Virus record (IMG/VR): IMGVR_UViG_3300046559_000479
Coordinates: 1 to 60,646 of that record
Length of the DNA: 60,646 bases
Source: a virus
Direction: 5' to 3' (one strand)
A program made the position numbers and the translations under genes. Positions 36,380-45,007 of this stretch are shown piece by piece (position 1 is the stretch's first letter; each line of letters opens with the position of its first letter). Under the pieces are notes generated by a model. The model was not told the DNA's origin. It did no database searches and worked only from the letters and a program-made list of their open reading frames with translations.

Positions 36380-36844
36380 TCACTTGATGCACTCAAGCAC
36401 AACTCTTATTTTCCACACTTCCTCGTACGCGTCCTGGTAGGCCGTTTCCCCAATCTCCAGGATCTTGAACCTCGCGGTAATTCCGTACAGGCCCGCGAGC
36501 CGATTCACCGCAAAGCTCCCCGCCTCGTAGTACTGGAAACTATTGAGGCACCACCCCGACTTATGCGTAGGGTCCTGCCAGTACCCGGCACCTCGGCTCG
36601 CGTTGGGGGTGATAATCTCTACCCTCGCCCCCGCCCCCATCACCCGGTGAAGCTCATTCATGAAGTGGATGCGGTCGGCAATGTGCTCGATGATGTCGTG
36701 GGCAATTACTTCCGTTACCGACGACGTTTCCCAGGGCCAAGGGAGGGACAGGTCCACAATCGCGTCGGCGGGAGGCCCTACGTCCACGTTAGTAAATCCA
36801 GGGAGGAGGATATCCGCACAACCGAGGTTCAGTTTCTTAATCAT
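36380..36844 (-). CDS. SAM-dependent methyltransferase (Methyltransf_11-like)
   Basis: 154 aa. 'KLNLGCADILLPGFTNVDVG' (motif I and acidic loop), 'VIAHDIIEHIADRIHFMNEL' and 'HRVMGAGARVEIITPNAS' are typical of small methyltransferases in polysaccharide clusters. Short for the family but the core motifs are complete. Stop overlaps no gene; start overlaps the end of the exported 701-aa gene. Confidence 0.8.
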   Translation of the reverse strand: MIKKLNLGCADILLPGFTNVDVGPPADAIVDLSLPWPWETSSVTEVIAHDIIEHIADRIHFMNELHRVMGAGARVEIITPNASRGAGYWQDPTHKSGWCLNSFQYYEAGSFAVNRLAGLYGITARFKILEIGETAYQDAYEEVWKIRVVLECIK

Positions 36845-38946
36845 TGGCGGGACACGTTCCCTCCTACTGTGACAATGACCGATCCGCCTCTAGATGTTGG
36901 TATCACTGATAAATTGCTCATAACCGGAACGCCAGTGTTAGCCGTGCGAAGTGCGGCATATAGGGTGTTGTCTGTGACCGTAACGGGGATGGTGATAGAC
37001 ACGGGAGTGAACTCCAGGCAGGTAGGCAACAGCGTACATAGATCAATTTGCAACGGAGAATAGCCCAAAAGATCCCATGCTCCCCCTACCGCACTCCCCC
37101 CTGGAACCGTCCCAGGACCATTGTAAATCACTCCATTCACATCCATACCAAAGGTAATGACCCCTGTAGAATAGGCTCCCCCAAAAGCGAAATTGTATGT
37201 CACATTGTAGGTTCCGTTTGGAACGATATATTTAAATCTGAGATCATCACCGAACCAGCAAGTCTGATACAACCCGACATCAGTCAGTGGGGGCCACCCG
37301 AACGGGCTGTAGCATACCGTATTCCCCGCAAGTCTCCAGATCGCTCCGTTCCCCGTATACCAGATGTTCCCATTCGCGTCTGGGCCATAATTACCATCCG
37401 GCGCAAGGCTTGACCCGTTAAGGTGGATGTAAATTCCCGTGTTCGGGTAGCTAAATACGTTGAAGTAAATCGCTTGGCTACTATCCGCTGTTGGCGTGAT
37501 GGTGACTATAGTAGTCTGCCGACTTGCACAAGTTGCGGGAGGCGTATAAAGTCCGCCGCTGGTCAATGTGCCGATCGATGGACTCATGGTAGCCGTAAAT
37601 GTTGTAGTCCCTGAGCCGTTTACCCACACCGGGAGTTGATACGCGGGAGCCCCACACATAAAAGAATATCCAATCGATTGCGCAGTTCCGACCATTACGG
37701 GCTGTAGGATTACAGGCATCGTGGAAGATTCGGATGAACCGTTCGTTGCAATCACAGTGACAAAATCATCCGGCGTCACTGAACCATTAGCGGGATCGAC
37801 GCGACCTGTTTGATAGCCGGGAGAGGTCACAGTCATGTCTTCTAAAGAAGATTCGTCTACAACCTCAAATTGGGTTGCCGGAACTCCTCCTCCACCAAGC
37901 ATCTCCTGTTCAAGAGCGTAGAAAAGAGTATATGTCCCAACGGCATCCGTCATGGTTTGAACAGCCATGCGGTTCCCGCCGTCGTCCATGAAGAGGCCAT
38001 AGTCCTTTACAGCGGTCAGGAAGCATTGTACGGCAGTACTATACCCAGAAATGTTAAATGAAGATTTCAGGCGCACCCTGGTTCCATACGGGATCATCCC
38101 AGCGAAAGGGTTGGGAATCGCCGTGGCGGGCCAGACGAAGTAGTTTGCATTTAGGCTATTATCTAGCGTGAACCGAAATCCATGCTTGATCGGTACCCCG
38201 TTGTCAATACAGTTCTGTATTTCCGAGTAGCGTAACGCTAGGGGGATCATGGGCATCCCAGAGGCATCGGCAGTTCCGGTTGTAGGCTGAATGTAGTTGT
38301 CGTGATACTTGTATCCGCTCTGGGCGTTACAGGTTATGCACTCGCCGACATTATCCCCAATTTTGTAGGGGGCATACACTTCGTAGAAAGTTCCGTCCTG
38401 CCGATTGACCCCCAACACATGATGGTCATTAGCCGGACTTCCGAAAAAACCAGCCTCAACTCCGATATCCGCTATCCCGAGCCACGGGAAATTGGCGTTC
38501 TGTCCCGAGGTGTAGTTAAAGAGCATCGGGATCGTAGGCGTCAAATTTGTATACAAGTTCTGAGGAAAACTGATTTCCAAGTGCAGCGCTTGAGACCCTA
38601 CTTGAGTTTGCAGATATGTGGTCAGCCCAGCATCGGTAGGTAGCGCATCGATGCGGGTGTTTATCACGTGATCGTTTGGGAGCGCCTGCACGCCTAGGAA
38701 GTTATTTTTGGCTGTCACTGATGAAGGGGCCGTATAGAGACCAGTGGAAGAGTTTATGGAACCCTTGCTTCCAGCCGCCAGGGTCCAGGTAACAGCCTGA
38801 TTTGCCGTTAACGTCATTGTGGTATTTGCGGCTACGCAGGGGATCGGGCCTCCTGGGTCTGGATGGCAAGTAGTCGTTCCGGGGGTGATCGTAGGTGCAA
38901 CTGCCCAGCAGTTAATCACCGTTAAGAAGAAAATAATCCTGTTCAT
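36841..38946 (-). CDS. Exported Ig-like and malectin-like protein, 701 aa
   Basis: Signal peptide 'MNRIIFFLTVINCWA', then an Ig-like segment ending 'GSINSSTGLYTAPSSV', a long central beta domain, a second Ig-like segment 'GTLTSGGLYTPPATC', and a malectin-like C-terminal carbohydrate-binding region ('IYIHLNGSSLAPDGNYG', 'FKYIVPNGTYNVTYNFAFG'). The GLYTAP/GLYTPP repeats are familiar from exported Acidobacteriota proteins. May be a surface adhesin, a spike or host-derived cargo. ATG at 38946 chosen for the signal peptide. Confidence 0.65.
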   Translation of the reverse strand: MNRIIFFLTVINCWAVAPTITPGTTTCHPDPGGPIPCVAANTTMTLTANQAVTWTLAAGSKGSINSSTGLYTAPSSVTAKNNFLGVQALPNDHVINTRIDALPTDAGLTTYLQTQVGSQALHLEISFPQNLYTNLTPTIPMLFNYTSGQNANFPWLGIADIGVEAGFFGSPANDHHVLGVNRQDGTFYEVYAPYKIGDNVGECITCNAQSGYKYHDNYIQPTTGTADASGMPMIPLALRYSEIQNCIDNGVPIKHGFRFTLDNSLNANYFVWPATAIPNPFAGMIPYGTRVRLKSSFNISGYSTAVQCFLTAVKDYGLFMDDGGNRMAVQTMTDAVGTYTLFYALEQEMLGGGGVPATQFEVVDESSLEDMTVTSPGYQTGRVDPANGSVTPDDFVTVIATNGSSESSTMPVILQPVMVGTAQSIGYSFMCGAPAYQLPVWVNGSGTTTFTATMSPSIGTLTSGGLYTPPATCASRQTTIVTITPTADSSQAIYFNVFSYPNTGIYIHLNGSSLAPDGNYGPDANGNIWYTGNGAIWRLAGNTVCYSPFGWPPLTDVGLYQTCWFGDDLRFKYIVPNGTYNVTYNFAFGGAYSTGVITFGMDVNGVIYNGPGTVPGGSAVGGAWDLLGYSPLQIDLCTLLPTCLEFTPVSITIPVTVTDNTLYAALRTANTGVPVMSNLSVIPTSRGGSVIVTVGGNVSRQ

Positions 38947-38947
38947 T

Positions 38948-39667
38948 TTATTGCCCCAAGAAGACTGCATTTGCGGCAACGCAGACTCCGGCACTAGCAG
39001 TCCACGTTGGATTCACCGTACCAGAGCTTACTAGATAACTAGCTCGGCCACCAAAGTTTGATCCCGATCCAGGCATATTGGTTAGTTCATTGGCGGTGAA
39101 TCCAAGGTCTACGGTGAAAGTTGCATTCGCCGCCGAAGCTGTCCCCGTCAATGTGACGCTATTTGAATTGCTGGGCGTCTCGCTTCCCCCCTGGCAGGTA
39201 CTAGCTCCCGTTGCGCCCTTATCCGAACCGGCGTCAAATACTCCGCTTGTCTTCATCCCACTGAATACGAAGTAGCAAACATCAGAGAAGCTGGCTGCGA
39301 CAGAAACGGAGAGAGAGTGCCCCGTGGACATGGACGCGGGGTTCTGCTCATAGAACACCTGAATAGAGGCATCACCCGTGAAAGCATAACGAGTGAGCGT
39401 AGTAATGCTGTTTCCTTGATCGTCTGTGACTACAGGAACGCCGAAATCGTATCCTATGGCGTAGCCCGCTATGAAGTTCCCTCCGGTGGCGTTGAAGGTT
39501 GGAGTAGTGCCGCCGTTAGCACCCAGAATCACGCAATCGCCCGTAATAAAAGTTGGAGTGGTTCCCCCGGAGCTAGCCTTGCCTGCCAGGATCGGAAGAA
39601 GGATCTGCGCTCGCAGGTTGCAGAGTGGAGCCAAAAGAAGAATAAATGCTAGGAGATAATTTGTCAT
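38948..39667 (-). CDS. Exported beta-rich protein, 239 aa
   Basis: Signal peptide 'MTNYLLAFILLLAPLCNLRA', then Ser/Thr/Gly-rich beta sequence ('TRYAFTGDASIQVFYEQNP', 'VSVAASFSDVCYFVFSG') of the type found in bacterial exported hypothetical proteins. Contains a tandem of 'GGTTPTF' segments. Function unknown; same cassette as its neighbours. Confidence 0.6.
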   Translation of the reverse strand: MTNYLLAFILLLAPLCNLRAQILLPILAGKASSGGTTPTFITGDCVILGANGGTTPTFNATGGNFIAGYAIGYDFGVPVVTDDQGNSITTLTRYAFTGDASIQVFYEQNPASMSTGHSLSVSVAASFSDVCYFVFSGMKTSGVFDAGSDKGATGASTCQGGSETPSNSNSVTLTGTASAANATFTVDLGFTANELTNMPGSGSNFGGRASYLVSSGTVNPTWTASAGVCVAANAVFLGQ

Positions 39668-39669
39668 GC

Positions 39670-41109
39670 TCAGTGCTTCGTCCATGTCCCCGAGTGCGGT
39701 AGGAACATCCAGTGCGTCGAGTCGATTCCATAAACGCAAGCTCCATCGCGGGCCGCGCCACCTGAGGTCACGTTGCCGCCCGTCGCCGTCAGCGTGCCAT
39801 CGGTGAACACCATAAACTGACCGCTCGCCGAGGTGGAGAACGTGAGCACGCCAGTGTCCGCCGCCGACCCATTCCACCCATTGTCGATACAGCGTTGGAG
39901 CCCTGATGCCGCCGTTGGCAAAGTGTACGTTACTCCTGCCCCCGCCGTTGCTTCTTGATTGACTGTAAACGCCGTTGAAAGGACTGCACTCGTCCCAGTG
40001 GTAATGACTGTGACAGCACTCCCCGACAACACAATCCAATTGGTCCCATTACAGTAGATTGATACATGATTTGTCCCGCTCCCCGCTACCACGGCCCCCT
40101 GCTCAGTTGTAGTTGAGTCCGTTACAGTGCCGATCGTGCCGTCGTAAGAGGATGAACAGGATGGGAAGTTGCTAAAGGCTACTGGTGGGTATTCCGTACC
40201 GTGCCACAGTGAACTTGGGACGGAAGCCACGGCACTCTGGTAAGAGGCACCGTCCCATGTAAAATCCTGTAGAGTAGTCGCTCCAGATGTGCAATCGGGA
40301 GCTACTCCTCCCTTGAAGATTGCATTGTACGCTACCGTACGACAGGATGTGTCCTGTATCCAAATGATTCGGTAAGGCCCAGATCCGTGAGGATTGCTAG
40401 GTACACCTAAAGTTGTGTTCCCGGACGCCATCGTTATTACCGTGACGTTGGATAAACTCCAGTCAATAGTAGTGGTGCCCCCTGATACGTAGGTAGTGGT
40501 ACTGGGTGGTGCCCAAGTCAAGGCTTTAGAGGCGTTGATGGACCCGTCAGACCCTTGGTTGAGATTAGCAGGCCCACAGATACCAGCACCAACAAACAAC
40601 TGTATGTCTCCAGCAACACCTTGAGGACAATTACTCCCTGACCCACCACCACCGCTTCCGGCGTACCCAGTTTTGTATCCATATAGGACACCAAATACCG
40701 TCCCCGTTCCCGTCAACCCAGACAGAGTGACCCGGATGAAGGGGATGTCTACGGTGCCGTTCTTAAACGTCGTCACGGCCCCGGTAGTAGAGGTGTTAGG
40801 GTTCGCCCCCGTAGCGACGGTACCGGCGTACGTGACCCAGGAACCGGGAGTGGTAGGGGTAGAGGCGGGGGCGGACTGCACCGTGATGGTGAGTCCGCTG
40901 AACCCCACGGAGGTATATTGAAACGTCCACGTTTGACAGGCGGTGAAGTAATTGGCAAAAGTGGATGTAGACCCCGCCGTGGTGCGATTGTTTATCAATA
41001 TCACACAGTCCGGGGGCGGTGGATTGTTCTGGGCACGCGCATCTTTCCCTGTGAAAAGGGCCAATGCCATCAGTAGAACAAAAAGCGAAGCGTACTTTTT
41101 CGGTCGCAT
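39670..41109 (-). CDS. Exported spike/fibre-like protein, 479 aa
   Basis: Signal peptide 'YASLFVLLMALALFTGKDARA' region, then repetitive Ser/Thr/Gly beta sequence, with segments ('WIVLSGSAVTVITTG', 'GVTYTLPTAASGLQRCI') resembling phage receptor-binding or fibre proteins. A signal peptide on such a protein is odd for a tailed phage and would fit surface display or host-derived cargo. ATG at 41109 after GGAAGGAAATAAG. The palindromic element lies inside the signal-peptide codons. Confidence 0.6.
   Translation of the reverse strand: MRPKKYASLFVLLMALALFTGKDARAQNNPPPPDCVILINNRTTAGSTSTFANYFTACQTWTFQYTSVGFSGLTITVQSAPASTPTTPGSWVTYAGTVATGANPNTSTTGAVTTFKNGTVDIPFIRVTLSGLTGTGTVFGVLYGYKTGYAGSGGGGSGSNCPQGVAGDIQLFVGAGICGPANLNQGSDGSINASKALTWAPPSTTTYVSGGTTTIDWSLSNVTVITMASGNTTLGVPSNPHGSGPYRIIWIQDTSCRTVAYNAIFKGGVAPDCTSGATTLQDFTWDGASYQSAVASVPSSLWHGTEYPPVAFSNFPSCSSSYDGTIGTVTDSTTTEQGAVVAGSGTNHVSIYCNGTNWIVLSGSAVTVITTGTSAVLSTAFTVNQEATAGAGVTYTLPTAASGLQRCIDNGWNGSAADTGVLTFSTSASGQFMVFTDGTLTATGGNVTSGGAARDGACVYGIDSTHWMFLPHSGTWTKH
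41043..41058. promoter_or_regulatory. Palindromic element, copy 12 (inside a coding sequence)
   Basis: Minus strand CTTTTCACAGGGAAAG encodes 'LFTGK' at the end of the signal peptide, about 50 bases downstream of the ATG at 41109. Confidence 0.6.
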
Positions 41110-41110
41110 C

Positions 41111-41452
41111 TTATTTCCTTCCATGTTCGTTGCGTCCATTGTGCTCATCGTCGAGCTTATCCAACCTTCGTGCAATGTCTTTCTGAACTAGCTCATCCTG
41201 TACCAGATGTACTTCCACTTGCCTACTTAGGTCCACGAGCTTTTGACGGGACCCATTCACATCTTTCCTCGTCTCGTCCACCTTCAACTCAACACGATCT
41301 ATCTTGCCGCTCAGGCTCTCAAACTCATTCAGGTTCTGGATATGCCGGATCTCCACACGCTTGTCCCAACGGTGGTAAGCGAATAAGACCCCGCCGACTG
41401 TTCCTACTCCTGTGATAATGTTCCCCAGGCTTATGGTTGTGTCGAAAACCAC
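41111..41452 (-). CDS. Membrane-anchored coiled-coil protein, 113 aa
   Basis: N-terminal hydrophobic segment ('ISLGNIITGVGTVGGVLFAY') followed by a long charged helix ('SLSGKIDRVELKVDETRKDV' onward). Resembles small phage holin-associated or spanin-like proteins. Ends two bases before the next ATG. Function unknown. Confidence 0.6.
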   Translation of the reverse strand: MVFDTTISLGNIITGVGTVGGVLFAYHRWDKRVEIRHIQNLNEFESLSGKIDRVELKVDETRKDVNGSRQKLVDLSRQVEVHLVQDELVQKDIARRLDKLDDEHNGRNEHGRK

Positions 41453-41482
41453 CGCTTTGGCCCTTTCTTACGTCCATATTTT

Positions 41483-43609
41483 TTAGTGCCTCGGCCAGAA
41501 GTACCCGTGCAGTCCCGCGACTACGTTCCCCACCCCCGCCGTCAGTGCCCCCGTGACGTTCGGTGCCGCGACGATGTACCGGATCAGATCACCGGACCTG
41601 ACTTGAAGCCCCCCGGCAATGGGTGACATGTTCTGTAGCGTGCCGATGCTCACCTCCATCAACCCACAGTCCCGCATGAAGCGGCCCGCAGATTCCAGCC
41701 GCCAAACAATGTCCCCAGAGCCCTCGACAAAGATTGGCACGGGGAACGCGGTGGGATCGGTAATGTACCCGTGGTACTGGCCCAGGATCACGCCATCGTA
41801 GCCTATGGGGACACGGAACTGGAATATCACGTTGTCACCCGAGGCCACCGTGGGTAACGGGATCGCCCCGGTAGGATTGAAGGCGATGGCTCCCTCGGGC
41901 GGTCCCATCGGCACTTCCTCGTGCTCGGAAAAGTTCCCGCCCCAGTCCCGCTCGTCAGTACAAAAACAGAACGGCTTCACCCCACACTTGAGGAGTTCCC
42001 GGTTGATGAGCTTATAGAGGAGGTATTCTCGGCCTAAGCACGAATCAAAGTGGTTGAGGATGACGTGAATGAATCCTCTACCCCCCGTTGACGGTACTGG
42101 CGGGATGACGATAGAGCAATTTGCAGTTGCCGTTGCCCCGAGTGAATCAGTCGCTTGCACCGTGAAGGAGAAGGTGCCGGACAGTAATGGAATCCCCGTG
42201 ATGATGCCGGTGGCGGGATCGAGGGTTAGGCCAGGTGGGAGAGAACCGGAAATGATGGCGTAGGTGTAAGGGGGCGTACCACCTGTCGCTACTACCGTCC
42301 CCGTGTAGAGGATGTTCAACGTGGCGGAACCGATGGGACACGTGACGATGACGGGGGCCACGACTCCTATGGATAAATGAAACTGCCCTTGATATATCTC
42401 CGTCCCCGCTTGAATTGGGAAAAGTCCAATCATTGCTCTGACGCCAAAACTAAGTTGGCGAACAGAGACAGAGTTGGGGGTGTTCTCCCCGTTAAGACCA
42501 CCCGCTTGAGGCGGTGGCGTAACGGGGGGGTCCACCGCCTTGTCCCAGTAGACCGATTCCACCGCCCAAGGTCCTACCAACGCGGGGGACGTGGACTGGA
42601 GTACTTGATTCGGAGTATTCCCCGGCCCAGGCCCTTGCCACGTCCACATGGAGGTGAGAGTGAGGCCGTCTGGCGAAATGCAGAAGTCCGTCCAGAAAGT
42701 GTCCTCGTCCGCATTGATATCCGAGGCCACCACCACCGTTGCAAACACTGGCGGCGACACACTCATATCTGCCGTAAGCATGGTTGGTTGGATGGTGGAG
42801 GGGGTAGGGAAGAAGGGGAGGCACCAACCAATCTTGTTTTCCGCCGCTACAAATTTCCCCTGCGCGTTCCACCCTTGGCCGAGATCGTAGCGATTGTCGT
42901 TCCAAGGGGTGGAGTAGGGGAACGCGACGGATTTTGCCGAGAACCCACCACCCGAGGTCCAGGTAGCCACGTAGTACTGGGCATCCACCTGTGAGTCCCA
43001 CGTCATCACCACCGTGTCGGCATTGTCAATCCCCATGAGGTTGACGAAGTTTGAAGCGGATAGACTGCCCGCCTGGAGTAGGTGAGGGGTGCCCCAGACT
43101 CCCGCTGAGGAACACGTTACCGCGAGTACGCTACCGGTGCCTGATGACGTATCCGTGTAGAATGCAACAAAGGTCCCCGTTGAGGTCCGTGCTAGAAGTT
43201 GGTTTGGTGCCGAGGCCCCCGCATTCGGCCCCCCCGTGGCAATCGAAGTCCACGTGTCGGTAGCCATGTTGAAACTGAAAATCGACAGTGGGTTAGAAAA
43301 CTTACCTACCCCTTGTTGCGTGAGGATGTAAAGGATATTGCCGCCAGACGACGGGTAGAAGCAGGAACTAAACCAGTCTTGGATTCCCCCTGTTGGTGCT
43401 CCTGGGATGTCTTGTTCGGTGAAGGTCACTCCACTGTCAGTGGATTTGAAAACCCCGGTACGGATTGCTACCTGGGTAACGGCGTCGAAGACGGACAATA
43501 CTTCGTAGATCGCGCCACCGCGCTCAAACGGGCCTTGGTTTCCGTCTCCTAGGTTGTACCCATAGATGATGTCCCCAGGCTGAATGATGTGTGGTGTTGG
43601 TCCCGGCAT
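41483..43609 (-). CDS. 708-aa beta-rich virion/receptor-binding protein with Ig-like domain
   Basis: N-terminal 380 residues look like a BNR/beta-propeller ('FKSTDSGVTFTEQDIPGAP', 'LLARTSTGTFVAFYTDTSSG'). Residues about 415-500 are a putative Ig (He_PIG) domain ('GTPPYTYAIISGSLPPGLTL', 'TGIPLLSGTFSFTVQATDSL'). The last about 200 residues ('VPIGYDGVILGQYHGY', 'FVEGSGDIVWRLESAGRFM') match the 222-aa protein encoded next door. Likely a multi-domain spike or vertex protein. No signal peptide. Confidence 0.65.
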   Translation of the reverse strand: MPGPTPHIIQPGDIIYGYNLGDGNQGPFERGGAIYEVLSVFDAVTQVAIRTGVFKSTDSGVTFTEQDIPGAPTGGIQDWFSSCFYPSSGGNILYILTQQGVGKFSNPLSIFSFNMATDTWTSIATGGPNAGASAPNQLLARTSTGTFVAFYTDTSSGTGSVLAVTCSSAGVWGTPHLLQAGSLSASNFVNLMGIDNADTVVMTWDSQVDAQYYVATWTSGGGFSAKSVAFPYSTPWNDNRYDLGQGWNAQGKFVAAENKIGWCLPFFPTPSTIQPTMLTADMSVSPPVFATVVVASDINADEDTFWTDFCISPDGLTLTSMWTWQGPGPGNTPNQVLQSTSPALVGPWAVESVYWDKAVDPPVTPPPQAGGLNGENTPNSVSVRQLSFGVRAMIGLFPIQAGTEIYQGQFHLSIGVVAPVIVTCPIGSATLNILYTGTVVATGGTPPYTYAIISGSLPPGLTLDPATGIITGIPLLSGTFSFTVQATDSLGATATANCSIVIPPVPSTGGRGFIHVILNHFDSCLGREYLLYKLINRELLKCGVKPFCFCTDERDWGGNFSEHEEVPMGPPEGAIAFNPTGAIPLPTVASGDNVIFQFRVPIGYDGVILGQYHGYITDPTAFPVPIFVEGSGDIVWRLESAGRFMRDCGLMEVSIGTLQNMSPIAGGLQVRSGDLIRYIVAAPNVTGALTAGVGNVVAGLHGYFWPRH

Positions 43610-43631
43610 CTTTTCTTATTCCGGGTTCAGA

Positions 43632-43670
43632 CTACCGGGGGTACACGAACCACCCCGTGATGCTACAATC
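43632..43670 (-). pseudogene. Remnant of the 222-aa gene 3' end
   Basis: Minus strand encodes 'DCSITGWFVYPR' and a TAG, matching the intact end 'VVSITGWVYPR' plus stop at 44339-44371 with one extra residue and diverged codons. It lies on the far side of the HNH gene, mirroring the repressor case at 23268-23339. Confidence 0.65.
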
Positions 43671-43676
43671 AAATTC

Positions 43677-44336
43677 ATGCCCACAGTTCCAAAACTGATC
43701 CCAAAAGCTGGTGATAGATTTGGACTCTGGACAGTGCTCGGCCCTGCCAGGGAGAAACATAACTATCGTGCGCGTTATTACTTTTGCCTTTGCGACTGTG
43801 GCACTGAAAGGGACGTGAATGTATACCGCCTCAGAGAAAGAACGTATTGCAGTTATGCACGCCATGAGGTAGGAAACACTGTTCATGGGTTGTGTCGCGT
43901 GAAGGGAGCAGACGGACGTTCGATCAGAGATAAACAGACACCCGAGTATGTTGCATGGCGCAATATGAAACAGCGTTGCTACAATCCAAATTTCTCTGGG
44001 TATGAGAGGTGGGGTGGTCGCGGCATCACCGTTTGCACTCGTTGGCTTGAGTCGTTTGAAAACTTTTTTCAGGACATGGGTAAACGCCCAAGCTCCCGTC
44101 ACACACTTGAACGCAAGAACAATTCTCTCAACTACACTCCTAACAATTGCAAATGGGCAACGAGAGAAAGGCAGTCGAACAACACTAGGACTAATCGAAT
44201 CCTCACGCACAACGGGAAGAGCCTGACTGTGGCTGATTGGGCCAGGGAAACGGGGATCTCCTACGTCGTTCTTTCGAGCCGTGTTAGGTATGGATGGTCC
44301 ATTGAAAGAATACTCACGGCCCCAGTGAGAAAATAA
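43677..44336 (+). CDS. HNH homing-type endonuclease, 219 aa
   Basis: ATG at 43677. N-terminal 'GDRFGLWTVLGPA' and 'CLCDCGTERDVNVYRLR' resemble the NUMOD/AP2-like entry domain; HNH core 'YERWGGRGITVCTRW', 'RHTLERKNNSLNYTPNNCKW' and 'ATRERQSNNTRTNR'; C-terminal NUMOD1-like HTH 'SLTVADWARETGISYVVLS'. Clearly lower GC than its neighbours and on the opposite strand, converging with the 222-aa gene (stops 3 bp apart). A recent free-standing homing endonuclease. Confidence 0.88.
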   Translation: MPTVPKLIPKAGDRFGLWTVLGPAREKHNYRARYYFCLCDCGTERDVNVYRLRERTYCSYARHEVGNTVHGLCRVKGADGRSIRDKQTPEYVAWRNMKQRCYNPNFSGYERWGGRGITVCTRWLESFENFFQDMGKRPSSRHTLERKNNSLNYTPNNCKWATRERQSNNTRTNRILTHNGKSLTVADWARETGISYVVLSSRVRYGWSIERILTAPVRK

Positions 44337-44338
44337 AT

Positions 44339-45007
44339 TCATCGAGGATATACCCATCCCGTGATGCTGACCACGATCTTACTCGTCGCGTTGATTCGTG
44401 CGTCGGCTCCGGGGGCGAAGGCGACGAAGAACTGAAGGATGTCCTCGGACCATACCCTAAGTCCGCCTCGTGGTACCGGGCTAGGTGACGTGAGACTGCC
44501 CAGGCTCGTCTTGATGTTCCCGTGGTCACGGAGGAAGCGGCCCGAGGCACTGAGCCGCCAGATGAGGTCACCGGACCCTTCCACAAACCCCGTGGCGGTA
44601 CCTCCAGCCCCCGGCAGAATCCCGCATACCACATCGGTAATCACACCATCGTATCCGACCGGCACCAACTCATTGCCCGATTGTGTGTTGAACGGGACCT
44701 GAGTATCAAGCCCGTTGAATCCCACCATCCCTGGGACTGCCAACAGGCCAATGGGCTTAAACCGTCTCCCCTCGGCGGGCATCGCGATCCAAGGGCGGGT
44801 AGTGTAGGGGGTGCGACCTCGGGGGCAACATATTTTACGTAATCCACCTCCCGCCACCATTTGGTTCCACAGCATCCGGTCAGAGTTCAGACAGGCATCG
44901 TACGAGTTGGGCCGTTGTGACGGCTTCTGGAGGCACGTGTTGATGATTACCGTGCTACGAGTTGTTTGGTACGCCGGTATTACCGCGTTGCCCTGTTGTG
45001 GGTCCAT
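44339..45007 (-). CDS. 222-aa virion-like protein sharing the C-terminal domain of the 708-aa protein
   Basis: From about residue 110: 'VPVGYDGVITDVVCGI', 'FVEGSGDLIWRLSASGRFL', 'SEDILQFFVAF' and the end 'SITGWVYPR'. Corresponding blocks occur in the same order in the 708-aa protein, so the two share a domain. N-terminal region has Cys pairs ('KICCPRGRTP'). Probably a beta-barrel vertex or spike-base component. Directly follows the 210-aa gene. Confidence 0.65.
   Translation of the reverse strand: MDPQQGNAVIPAYQTTRSTVIINTCLQKPSQRPNSYDACLNSDRMLWNQMVAGGGLRKICCPRGRTPYTTRPWIAMPAEGRRFKPIGLLAVPGMVGFNGLDTQVPFNTQSGNELVPVGYDGVITDVVCGILPGAGGTATGFVEGSGDLIWRLSASGRFLRDHGNIKTSLGSLTSPSPVPRGGLRVWSEDILQFFVAFAPGADARINATSKIVVSITGWVYPR

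Noticed and set aside
43632-44357. 241-aa minus-strand ORF opposite the second HNH gene
   Set aside because: Antisense shadow of the HNH gene; only its last 11 codons are meaningful, as the remnant of the 222-aa gene's 3' end.
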